Below, one piece after another: positions 43,161-51,240 of a DNA stretch of 64,000 nucleotides (position 1 is the first letter of the stretch; each line of letters begins with the position of its first letter). The notes beneath the pieces were generated by a model. The model was not told the DNA's origin. It saw only the letters and a program-made list of their open reading frames with translations, and searched no databases. The translations under genes and the position numbers were made by a program. This stretch comes from Armatimonadota bacterium. Lineage in GTDB: Bacteria; Armatimonadota; Chthonomonadetes; Chthonomonadales; CAJBBX01. The DNA lies in NCBI GenBank assembly GCA_026392115.1, contig JAPLCQ010000064.1:1-64000 (forward strand), written 5' to 3'.

Positions 43161-43181
43161 GGCATCCGGAAGGGGGACACT

Positions 43182-43781
43182 GTGATCCGCCGTGGGGACG
43201 AACACCGTCGCCGGTCGATCCGCCTGAGCGGCTACGACTACACGCAGGCCGGGGCGTACTTTGTCACGATCTGTGCACAGGCTCGCACATGCCTGTTCGG
43301 CGAGGTGGTCGATGGCGTGATGCAGCCAACCGCGGCAGGCGCAACCGTGGAGACGACGTGGCGTTGCCTGTCAGAGCACTATCCGCATGTGGAGTTGGAT
43401 GCGTTTACTGTGATGCCTAATCATGTGCATGGGATCATTATAACTAGGGCGGGTTTGAAACCCGCCCCTACGGTGGTCGGCGGCGCCAACGGCCCGGCCT
43501 GCGATGATTGGGTCGAGACGGGTCTCAAACCCGCCCGGCCCGTCGGCGACCCGACCCGGCATGGGCTACCTGAGATCGTTCGCGCGTTCAAGACATATTC
43601 ATCGCGCAGCATCAACCTGCACAGGAACAGCCCCGGTACGCCGGTGTGGCAACGCAACTACTACGAACACATAATTCGCGACGAGGACTCGCTCAATCGC
43701 GTTCGCGAGTATATCATGGGTAATCCTATGCGATGGCAGTTTGACAATGATAACCCCATCAACTGGGCATCATCCTCGTAG
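43182..43781 (+). CDS. REP-associated tyrosine transposase (RAYT, Y1/IS200-like)
   Basis: The 199-residue protein shows SGYDYTQAGAYFVTICAQ at the N-terminus, the HUH motif in FTVMPNHVHGIII (His81, His83), AFKTYSSRSIN and the tyrosine motif WQRNYYEHIIRDEDSLNRVREYI (Tyr160/161). RAYTs cut single-stranded REP DNA and are thought to spread REPINs. The GTG at 43182 is chosen because AGGGGG precedes it by 5 bases and upstream residues come from REP 2. Residues about 88-120 are encoded by an inserted REPIN, expanding a loop between the HUH strand and the next helix; the frame stays open. REPs flank both ends. Confidence 0.9.
   Translation: MIRRGDEHRRRSIRLSGYDYTQAGAYFVTICAQARTCLFGEVVDGVMQPTAAGATVETTWRCLSEHYPHVELDAFTVMPNHVHGIIITRAGLKPAPTVVGGANGPACDDWVETGLKPARPVGDPTRHGLPEIVRAFKTYSSRSINLHRNSPGTPVWQRNYYEHIIRDEDSLNRVREYIMGNPMRWQFDNDNPINWASSS
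43444..43540. repeat. REPIN B inserted in frame inside the RAYT gene
   Basis: REP 3 (43447-43467) has arms GGGCGGGTTT and AAACCCGCCC; REP 4 (about 43513-43536) is a degenerate GAGACGGGTCTCAAACCCGC copy. The spacer (GGCGCCAACGGCCCGGCCTG and GATGATTG) is clearly homologous to the REPIN A spacer. Together they encode residues about 88-120 of the transposase (AGLKPAPTVVGG and ETGLKPARP). Confidence 0.88.
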
Positions 43782-43803
43782 GGACGGGTCACCATCCCGC
43801 CCC
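43777..43803. repeat. Degenerate REP overlapping the RAYT stop codon
   Basis: GTAGGGACGGGT (43778-43789) and the imperfect partner ATCCCGCCCC form a decayed REP. The TAG stop of the transposase (43779-43781) is part of it. The following 43804-43982 shows no supported gene. Confidence 0.65.
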
Positions 43804-43982
43804 ATGCGCCCGATCCGACTATGACGGTCGAGCGAGGGGACCCATGACCACCCAGTCCGGCTTTGCCCTCCGCGGGCGCAAGCCGGCCGGTCGCACGAAC
43901 CTGCCGGCGCGAGGCCCAACGGTCAGCATGCCGCTCCCGGCGGGGCGTCGACAAGGGGCCTGGGCGGGACGTGCAGGCCCCG

Positions 43983-44447
43983 TCACCCCTTCAGCGCCTC
44001 CCAGACGAACCGCTCGATGGCCGCCGCGGGCTGGGCGCCCACCGTGCGCGTCACCTCGGCGGCGCCGGAGTAGACCGACAGCGCCGGGATGGAGCTGATG
44101 CCGCACTCCGCCGCCACGGCCTGCAGCTCGTCGGTGTTCACCTTGGCCACGATCAGCTTGCCCGCGTTGGCCGCGGCCACCTTGGCCAGTTCGGGAGCCA
44201 CCATGCGGCAGGGTCCGCACCAGGGCGCCCAGAAATCCACCAGCACGGGCAGCGGCGACTCGCGGACCATGTTGCGGAACGCCTCGTCGGAGCCGACCGC
44301 GACCGGGCCGTCGGGCACCGGCAGGGCCGCCTCGCAGGTGCCGCAGGACGGGGTCCGGCCCAGCTTTGCGAAGGGCACGCGGTTGAACTGCCCGCAGGAC
44401 GGGCATGACTGGATGACGCCGGTCTCCCGGCCGATGAAGTCGCTCAT
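43983..44447 (-). CDS. Thioredoxin with N-terminal zinc ribbon (TrxC-like)
   Basis: The 154-residue protein starts at ATG 44447 with AAGGAGG upstream; a longer open frame is rejected. Four cysteines form a zinc ribbon (CPSC at 15-18, CGTC at 35-38), as in thioredoxin 2. A standard thioredoxin fold follows, with DFWAPWCGPCRMVAPEL (active Cys77, Cys80) and the cis-proline segment ISSIPALSVY. It reduces protein disulfides in the cytoplasm and the ribbon may tune it to oxidative stress. It is a single gene divergent from lipA, with a TATAGT -10-like box at 44493-44488. Confidence 0.93.
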   Translation of the reverse strand: MSDFIGRETGVIQSCPSCGQFNRVPFAKLGRTPSCGTCEAALPVPDGPVAVGSDEAFRNMVRESPLPVLVDFWAPWCGPCRMVAPELAKVAAANAGKLIVAKVNTDELQAVAAECGISSIPALSVYSGAAEVTRTVGAQPAAAIERFVWEALKG

Positions 44448-44559
44448 GGTGGGCGCCTCCTTGGATGTATGGCGATATGTCGATGTCACTATACCATATC
44501 CCGCACACCGCGGCGCGGCGTAGCAGGTAGACTCCAACATCGATCGACTGAGAGGGCCC

Positions 44560-45471
44560 ATGTCCAACCGCACGCTGCCGGACTGGATTCGCAAGACCAT
44601 CCCCGACCCGGGCGCCGTCCGCCGCCTGGAGGGGATGATGCGCACCGCCTCGCTCAACACCGTCTGCGAGAGCGCCCGATGCCCGAACCTGGGCGAGTGC
44701 TGGTCGCACAAGACGGCCACCTTCATGATTCTGGGCGACACCTGCACGCGCAACTGCGGCTTCTGCGCCATCAAGGTGGGCAAGCCGCCCGCGGCCGACC
44801 CCGAGGAGCCCGCCCGCGTGGCCGAGGCGGCGTGGGAGATGGGCCTGCGGCACGTGGTGGTCACTTCGGTCACACGCGACGATATGCCGGACCAGGGCGC
44901 GGGACAGTTCGCCGAGACGATCGAAGCCCTGCGCCAGGCGATCCCCGGCGTCATCGTGGAGGTGCTCACGCCCGACTTCCAGGGCAAGCGGTGGCTCATC
45001 AAGATCGTCACCGACGCCCGGCCGGAGATCTTCAACCACAACATCGAGACCGTTGAGCGGCTTTCGCCCGAGGTGCGGCCCCAGGCGCGCTACCATCGGA
45101 GCCTGGAGGTGCTGCGGGACGCCCGGCGGCTGGGCGCGGGCATCTACACCAAGTCCGGCATCATGCTGGGGCTGGGCGAGACGCCCGACGAGGTGCTGAC
45201 CGCGCTGCGGGACCTGCGGCAGGCCGGCGTCGACGCCGTGACCATCGGCCAGTACCTGCGGCCCACGGCGCACCACCTGCCCGTCCGCGAGTATGTCCGC
45301 CCCGAGGCCTTCGCGGAGTACAAGCGCCTGGGCGAGGAGATGGGTTTCCTCTTCGTGGCGTCCGGGCCTTTCGTCCGGAGCAGCCACAACGCCATCGAGT
45401 TCTCCCGCAAGGTGATGGCCGACCGCCTGGCCGCCATGGAGGCCGCGCCCTCCCGTGCGGAGGCGCCCTGA
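44560..45471 (+). CDS. lipA: Lipoyl synthase
   Basis: Radical SAM enzyme inserting two sulfurs into protein-bound octanoyl chains. The 303-residue protein has the auxiliary cluster ligands Cys36, Cys41 and Cys47 (NTVCESARCPNLGECW) and the radical SAM CxxxCxxC at Cys62, Cys66 and Cys69 (TCTRNCGFC). The C-terminal GPFVRSSHNA holds the conserved serine that binds the auxiliary cluster; the usual Tyr after RSS is His here. It is divergent from thioredoxin and 63 bases before the TamB-like gene. Confidence 0.97.
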   Translation: MSNRTLPDWIRKTIPDPGAVRRLEGMMRTASLNTVCESARCPNLGECWSHKTATFMILGDTCTRNCGFCAIKVGKPPAADPEEPARVAEAAWEMGLRHVVVTSVTRDDMPDQGAGQFAETIEALRQAIPGVIVEVLTPDFQGKRWLIKIVTDARPEIFNHNIETVERLSPEVRPQARYHRSLEVLRDARRLGAGIYTKSGIMLGLGETPDEVLTALRDLRQAGVDAVTIGQYLRPTAHHLPVREYVRPEAFAEYKRLGEEMGFLFVASGPFVRSSHNAIEFSRKVMADRLAAMEAAPSRAEAP

Positions 45472-45534
45472 CGGGCGAGGCGCCATGATGGATCGGCGCG
45501 CCATGCCTGTTCCCGCCGGCCGGGGGCGCTGACG

Positions 45535-48500
45535 GTGCGCGCCCTGCGGCGGAGCCTCGTGGCGGCCCTCTTCATCGCGCCCCAGCTGATGCTGGCCTTC
45601 GTCGCCTGGCGCGTCGCGGGCAAGGCCGTACGGCGCATGGAATCGCAGCTTCCGGCGGTCCTTTCCACCGAGGCCACGCGCCTTCTGAAGCGGGAGGTCC
45701 GCATCGGCACGATCCGGATCGCCTCCGGCTCTATCGTCGCCACCGACGTCTCCGTGGGCGGACGCATGGGCGTCGGCGAGGGCGACCTGGCCCGGGCGCC
45801 GCGCGTGGAGGCCACGCTCAACACCGCCGTCCTTACGGGCCGGAAGCCCGGAGATCCGCCCGTCCTCACGCGGCTGAAGGTCTACCGGCCGGTGGGACGG
45901 ATCACCCGCGACGCCCGGGGCCAGTGGTCGATCGCCGACCTGATCCACCCGCGCAAGCCGGGCCAGCCCTCGCAGGCCTTCGGTGTGATCGAGGTCGTGG
46001 ACGGCCGGGCGCACTACTCCGACGAGGTCCTGCGCGGTCGATCCAGCGCCTCGCCGGGACGCTTCTCGGCCACCGTGGAGCACGTGACCGGCAGCCTCGC
46101 CATGGACCCCGACGGCGGCCTCACGTGGTCTTGCACCGCCGACGAATCCGCCGGGCGCGTTCGCGGGCTGCGCGTCACCGGAACCTACGAGCGCGAGACG
46201 CGGACCCTGGGCCTCGCCGTCGGCGTCGAGCGCGCCCGGCCCGGCGCGCTGGTCGCACCATGGATACCCGCGCGGTATCGCCTGGTAGAGCCGACCGCCG
46301 ACGGGACGGTCTCCATCGTCTGGCGGTTCGGGAAGGGCGGCGGCGCCACCTGGGACGCCGCAGGCGACGTGGCGGCTCCGTCCGTCACCGTGCCGCAGTT
46401 GGCTGAGCCGGTCCGCTCCGTCCGCGGCCATGTGGCGTGGCGCCGCGGCCGGGTGGACGCCGACCTGACGGGGAGCGCCGCGGGCAGTCCCGTGCGCTTC
46501 GCGGGCGCCCTGGTCCGCGGCGATGCGTGGCTCATCGACGGTACGCTCTCCGGGCGCGGCCTGCGGCCCGATCGGGTGTGGCGCGCCCTGCGCCGCGGGG
46601 AGGTCCCGCCGCTGCTGAGGCGGATCGACGCCGCCGCCGACGGCGCCATGCGCCTGCGGGGTCGGCTCTCCGCGCCGTATGTGCAGGCGGCCGGCAGGGC
46701 CGAGCTGAGCGCCGCCCCCTCCGAGGCCGGAGCTCCAGCGGGCCGCGCCGGCGTGCGGTACCGGGTATGGGGTCTGTGGGGCAACCCGTCCGCGGCCCTG
46801 CGCGCCTACGCTCCGACGGCCACGCTCAGCGGCGTGGAGGTGCGCGGGCTGCACGGTTCCGCCGACCTGGCCGACGGCCTGGCCACCGTGCGGCTGGAGG
46901 GCCGGGCGGCCGGCGGAGCCGTGACCGTCGAGGCCCAGGGGCGGCCCTTCGCGCCGCGCAGGCCCTACCGCGCCGTGGCCCGCGTACGCCATCTGCGGCT
47001 GGCTTCGGCGCCCTGGAAGCGGCTGGGAGCGCCGCGGGCGGACCAGGCGGACGGCTCGCTGGACCTGGACGTGTCGGCGTGGACCGACCGCGGCGACAGG
47101 CGGCCCGACGCCCGCGTGGCCCTCCGGCTCAGCGAACCCCGCTGGGGCGGCAGGTCCGCGGATCGGGTGCAGATCGACGCCGTGCTTCGTGGCGACGCGC
47201 TCAACCTGCGGCGTGCGGAACTGAAGTCGCCCGCGGGCGCCGTCCGCCTCTGGGGCTCCGCCGACCTGCACGACCGAAGCCTGAATCTGAGCGCCGAGGC
47301 CGACGGCGTCAGCCTCCCGCGCCTGCGCGACCTGATCGCCGAGACGCCCGCCGCGCCTGCCGACGCCGCGCCGGAGGATGGCCTCCGCGGCCGCCTCACC
47401 GTACGCGACGCCCAGATCACCGGAAGCGTGGACGATCCGCGGATCGTCGCCACCGTGCGCGGGTTCGGCGTGGGCTGGGGGCAGCAGACCGGACGGCTCA
47501 CGGCGTCCCTCTCCGGCGGGCTGGACCGCATCGACATCGACGGCGTCGCCACGCGGCAGACCGCCGAGGCGGCCGTCAGCGGCGCCATCCTGCGGCCGCT
47601 CTCCGGTGAGCCGCTGGTCAAGATGATCGCCACCGTCCGGGATCTGGAGCTGGATGACCTGATGCCCGCCGGCTCCGACTCCGCGGAGATCACCGGGGCC
47701 GCCGACGCCCTCCTTTCGCTCACGGGCCCGCTGAAGCGCCCAACCCTCACGGTCGAAGAGGCCACCATGGAGCGCCTCGCCGTCGGCGAAGTGGACCTGA
47801 CGCAGCTGCGGGCCGGAGGCATCGTGTGCTGGACCGACCACGGGCCGACGCTCGAAGTGACCGACGCGCGCGCTCACCTCGCCGGCGGCCTTGTGGCGGG
47901 TGATGCGCGCCTGGACGCCGACGGGAACGCGGCGATGCGGCTATCGGCGTCCGACCTCTCGCTGGCTTCGCTGGGCCGCTCGTTCGAGGCCATGGTGGCG
48001 CTCACGGGGCGCGGCGACGTGACGGTCAGCGGGTCCGCCCGGCTCGCGGACGGGCGGCTGCAGGACCTGGCCGGCCGGGCGGACCTGGGCACCCGGGGCC
48101 TCACGGTGAACGGGCACGTCTTCGGCGAGGCCTCGGCCAACCTCGCGCTGCAGCGGGGCAGGATCGTGGCCGTGCCCGGCGCCGACGGCTCCGCGCCGGT
48201 GCAGATCGGCGAGCCCGGTCGCGAGGTGGCGCTGCAGAGCCTGATCTACGACACCGCCGCCGGCTCGCTCCTGGCCGTGGGCGAGGCCCGGGGCCTGCCC
48301 GCCGAGCTGCTGCAGGGCGCCGCCCTGGAGAGCCCGTGGGTGGCGGAGCGGCTCGGTTCGAGCCTCGAGGCCATTTCGCCCGGCAACGCCCGGCTGGAGG
48401 GGGGACTCAGCGGCTCCTTCAGCCTGTCCGGCGCGCTGGACGGCCTCAGCGGGCAGCTCACCATCGCCTCGCGCGATCTGCGGCTCAACGGCAAGCCCAT

Positions 48501-50547
48501 CGACCTCTTTGAGACCTCGGCCGAATGGAGCGCCGGCCGCGTGGCCCTGCGCAAGGCCGGGCTGGAGGTCGGGTCCATGCGGTTCCGGGCGACCGGCGCC
48601 TATGCGCCGGGGCAGCGGCCCACCGGCGAGGTCTCGCTGCGCAACCTGTCGGCCGAGATGGTGCAGGGCTACTTCCCGGAGATGGAGGGCCTGAAGGGGC
48701 TGCGCGGCTCCGTCGACAGCCTCCTCGTGACGTCGCGGCAGACGATCCCCGGTGCGCCGGCCCGCGTCTCCGGGGCGGCCCTGCTCACCGGGCTGGGGGC
48801 GCAGGGCTCCGACGCGGCGATCCCGCGCATCGAGATAACGGGAGTGGAGCTGACGCAGACCAAGCTCAACGTGGGCGACGTGGCGATACACCTGCTCGAA
48901 CCGAAGCGCGGACCCATGGCCGCCGCTCCCGTGGTACACGCCACCGGCGGCGTCGCCTTCCGGGCCCAGACGCCCTTCATCGACGAGACGTCGCTGGTCC
49001 GCGCCGATGTGAGCCTCTCGGAGCAGAGCCTGGAGACGCTGCAGGGCCTCATGCCCAACGCGGGGCTGGACATGAAGGGCTCCATCGGCGGTTCGTTGGC
49101 CTTTTCGGGCGCATTGGGCGACCTGCTGGACCTGCCTCGGGCGGTGCGGCAGGGCGGTGCGCCGGACCTGACGGGCTCCATCACCCTCCGCGCCGAGAGG
49201 CTGGGCGCCGGCCTGGCCCGGACCCGGCTCGAGGATGTGGCAGCCCGCATCCAGCTCACCGGCGGCTCCCTCTGGGTGGCTCCGGCAGACGGCAAAGCGG
49301 TCGCCGCGAACCTGGTTGATGCCGTCCGCGGTCGCAAGGAGCCGCTGATCGTGGCCGGCGAACTGCCGCTGAGCCTGGGGCGCAAGGTGCGGACGCCGCT
49401 GCGCATCACGTCGCAGCGCCCCTCCTTCGTCGAGTCGCCGTTGCCGATCCTGAAGTCCGGCCGGGCCGAGGGCTGGCTGGCCGGTTCCGACCCGAACAAA
49501 CCGATCGCCTCGGCGCCGCCCGGTCTCGACATCGTGGTGAGCGGGTCGCTCTTCGATCCGCGCGTCTCCGGCGACATCCGCTTGCGGCGGACCGCGGTGC
49601 GCTTGCCGGACGCGCTGCCCGAGTTCAGGACCGACCGGCCCGTACCGGCCATCAACCCGATCTTCGACGTGCGCATCCATGCGGAGGAGCGGGTGGCCGT
49701 GGCCGCCTCGACGCTTGCCGCCTCCGTGCGCACCGCGCCCAGCCGGCCCATCCGCATCGGCGGCGACCTGGGAGCGCCGAAGGTCATCGGCGACCTCGTC
49801 GTCGAGGGCGGGTCGCTGACATTCCCCACCGCCCGATTCGCCCTGCAGCCCGGCGGATTGGTGAGCATGCGGTATCCCAACTACACGGGCACGGCCACCG
49901 GCGACGGCTCGTTTGGGCTGACGGTGGCGGCCACCGCCACGTCGCGGATTACCGCGGTTTCCGTCACCGGAAACACCACTCGGTATACTATCACGGTGGA
50001 CGCCCGCGGCTCCCTGTTCGGCGACACGCCGCTGACGGTGGGCGGGGCGGACGCCGCCGCCGGGGTCGACAAGGGGCTGCGGCTGACCTTCCGGTCGGAG
50101 CCCGCGGACCTCGCGCTCAGCCAGGCCGGCCTGCAGAAGCGGGTCCTGGGCCTCGTGGGCGGTCAGAGCGCCCTGGAGGGTCTGTTTGCCGGCGGCGGCG
50201 GCGTGGGGCGCGTGCTCGGCAGGCAGTTCACCGACTTCGTCTCGTCCAGCGTGCTGCCGGACCTGCTGGAGCGTTCCGGGCTGATGTCGGCCCTGGGTTT
50301 CTATGACCTTTCGCTGGACTACGGCAAGACCGAGGCGCTGGCGGTGCGCGTCTCACGCAATCTTTCAGGGCCATATGACCTGACCTACTGGCAGCGGCTC
50401 TCCGATGCGGCCGCGGAATCGACGGCGGCCAGCGGCGCGTGGGAACTGAAGCTGAGCCGGCGATTCGGGCGCGATCTGCGGCTATCATGGACCACGAACG
50501 AGCAGCGGACGAACGAGTACCTGCTGGAGGGCGTCTTCAGGTTCTAG
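45535..50547 (+). CDS. tamB: TamB-like (DUF490) AsmA-family envelope protein
   Basis: The 1670-residue protein starts at GTG 45535 and has one N-terminal membrane anchor (SLVAALFIAPQLMLAFVAWRV). A very long series of beta-repeats of AsmA/TamB type follows (recurring LxGxLSGR, VxGxAxL patterns). It ends with the DUF490/TamB signature: GLMSALGFYDLSLDYGKTEALAV and LLEGVFRF. Such proteins bridge inner and outer membranes and are thought to move phospholipids or help outer-membrane protein assembly. It lies upstream of an ECF sigma and bamA in the same direction. Half-length homologues exist; this one is of full TamB size. Confidence 0.88.
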   Translation: MRALRRSLVAALFIAPQLMLAFVAWRVAGKAVRRMESQLPAVLSTEATRLLKREVRIGTIRIASGSIVATDVSVGGRMGVGEGDLARAPRVEATLNTAVLTGRKPGDPPVLTRLKVYRPVGRITRDARGQWSIADLIHPRKPGQPSQAFGVIEVVDGRAHYSDEVLRGRSSASPGRFSATVEHVTGSLAMDPDGGLTWSCTADESAGRVRGLRVTGTYERETRTLGLAVGVERARPGALVAPWIPARYRLVEPTADGTVSIVWRFGKGGGATWDAAGDVAAPSVTVPQLAEPVRSVRGHVAWRRGRVDADLTGSAAGSPVRFAGALVRGDAWLIDGTLSGRGLRPDRVWRALRRGEVPPLLRRIDAAADGAMRLRGRLSAPYVQAAGRAELSAAPSEAGAPAGRAGVRYRVWGLWGNPSAALRAYAPTATLSGVEVRGLHGSADLADGLATVRLEGRAAGGAVTVEAQGRPFAPRRPYRAVARVRHLRLASAPWKRLGAPRADQADGSLDLDVSAWTDRGDRRPDARVALRLSEPRWGGRSADRVQIDAVLRGDALNLRRAELKSPAGAVRLWGSADLHDRSLNLSAEADGVSLPRLRDLIAETPAAPADAAPEDGLRGRLTVRDAQITGSVDDPRIVATVRGFGVGWGQQTGRLTASLSGGLDRIDIDGVATRQTAEAAVSGAILRPLSGEPLVKMIATVRDLELDDLMPAGSDSAEITGAADALLSLTGPLKRPTLTVEEATMERLAVGEVDLTQLRAGGIVCWTDHGPTLEVTDARAHLAGGLVAGDARLDADGNAAMRLSASDLSLASLGRSFEAMVALTGRGDVTVSGSARLADGRLQDLAGRADLGTRGLTVNGHVFGEASANLALQRGRIVAVPGADGSAPVQIGEPGREVALQSLIYDTAAGSLLAVGEARGLPAELLQGAALESPWVAERLGSSLEAISPGNARLEGGLSGSFSLSGALDGLSGQLTIASRDLRLNGKPIDLFETSAEWSAGRVALRKAGLEVGSMRFRATGAYAPGQRPTGEVSLRNLSAEMVQGYFPEMEGLKGLRGSVDSLLVTSRQTIPGAPARVSGAALLTGLGAQGSDAAIPRIEITGVELTQTKLNVGDVAIHLLEPKRGPMAAAPVVHATGGVAFRAQTPFIDETSLVRADVSLSEQSLETLQGLMPNAGLDMKGSIGGSLAFSGALGDLLDLPRAVRQGGAPDLTGSITLRAERLGAGLARTRLEDVAARIQLTGGSLWVAPADGKAVAANLVDAVRGRKEPLIVAGELPLSLGRKVRTPLRITSQRPSFVESPLPILKSGRAEGWLAGSDPNKPIASAPPGLDIVVSGSLFDPRVSGDIRLRRTAVRLPDALPEFRTDRPVPAINPIFDVRIHAEERVAVAASTLAASVRTAPSRPIRIGGDLGAPKVIGDLVVEGGSLTFPTARFALQPGGLVSMRYPNYTGTATGDGSFGLTVAATATSRITAVSVTGNTTRYTITVDARGSLFGDTPLTVGGADAAAGVDKGLRLTFRSEPADLALSQAGLQKRVLGLVGGQSALEGLFAGGGGVGRVLGRQFTDFVSSSVLPDLLERSGLMSALGFYDLSLDYGKTEALAVRVSRNLSGPYDLTYWQRLSDAAAESTAASGAWELKLSRRFGRDLRLSWTTNEQRTNEYLLEGVFRF

Positions 50548-50616
50548 AATAGGCCGAGAGCCCCGCGTGCGGCGCAGTCCATGCTGCAGCTGGTTGGGAT
50601 TGGCAAGGGATGGCAC

Positions 50617-51195
50617 ATGCGCGAGGGACAGCAAGGCGAGCCGACCAGCCATGCCGCCTTCGACGCGATTGTGGCCGAGTACGACCGGAAGGTGTTCAAC
50701 GTCGCGTATCGCGTACTCGGCGACTACGACGAAGCCGCGGACGTGACGCAGGAGACCTTCATCAGCGCGTACAAGAGCTACCACCGCTTCCGGGGCGACT
50801 CGGCGGTCTACACGTGGCTCTACCAGATCGCGATGAACAACTGCCGGAACCGCCTGCGCTCGAGGCAGCGCACGCAGGACCATTCCGGCGGTTCGCTGGA
50901 CGCGGGTTGGGCCGACGAGACGACCGGCGAGGCGACGACCCGCGAGATCGCCGACATGACGCACGCGCCGCACAAACTGCTCGAGCAGCAGGAGATGCGG
51001 GAGAAGCTGATGGAGGCCGTGCAGTCGCTGCCGCAGGAGTATCGCGAGGTCGTGATACTGCGGGAAGTGACCGGCCTGTCGTACAATGAGATCGCCGATG
51101 CCGCGGGCATCTCGTTGGACAATGTGAAGACACGGCTGTCCCGGGCGCGGGCCATGCTGCGCCGCAAGCTGGAGTGGTACTACTCCGCCGACTGA
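50617..51195 (+). CDS. ECF sigma factor (RpoE-like) upstream of bamA
   Basis: The 192-residue protein shows region 2 (FDAIVAEYDRKVFNVAYRVLGD, AADVTQETFISAYKSYHRF) and region 4 (LPQEYREVVILREVTGLSYNEIADAAGISLDNVKTRLSRARAML). ATG 50617 is chosen over 50581 for better fit to family N-termini. No anti-sigma gene adjoins it; it lies 69 bases after the TamB-like gene and 45 bases before bamA. It may control outer-membrane assembly genes. This is the second ECF sigma in the window. Confidence 0.93.
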   Translation: MREGQQGEPTSHAAFDAIVAEYDRKVFNVAYRVLGDYDEAADVTQETFISAYKSYHRFRGDSAVYTWLYQIAMNNCRNRLRSRQRTQDHSGGSLDAGWADETTGEATTREIADMTHAPHKLLEQQEMREKLMEAVQSLPQEYREVVILREVTGLSYNEIADAAGISLDNVKTRLSRARAMLRRKLEWYYSAD

Positions 51196-51240
51196 CCGAG
51201 GCGCCCGCCTAACGGTCCGGCAGGGGAAGGAGCGAGGGCT

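Noticed and set aside
43045-43540. Spaced palindromes resembling a small CRISPR array
   Set aside because: Units are self-complementary REP sequences in inverted pairs with homologous spacers and a RAYT gene, so they are REPINs.
43844-44098. 84-codon ORF after the RAYT gene with GAGGGG upstream
   Set aside because: Over half of it is antisense to the thioredoxin gene and its sequence is Arg/Pro/Ala-rich without a domain.
43819-47877. 1352-residue open frame on the minus strand over lipA and the TamB-like gene
   Set aside because: It is antisense to two recognisable genes, its composition is Gly/Arg/His/Pro-rich, and it shows no domain. Its 5' extension also covers the thioredoxin gene in another frame. 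A high-GC artefact.
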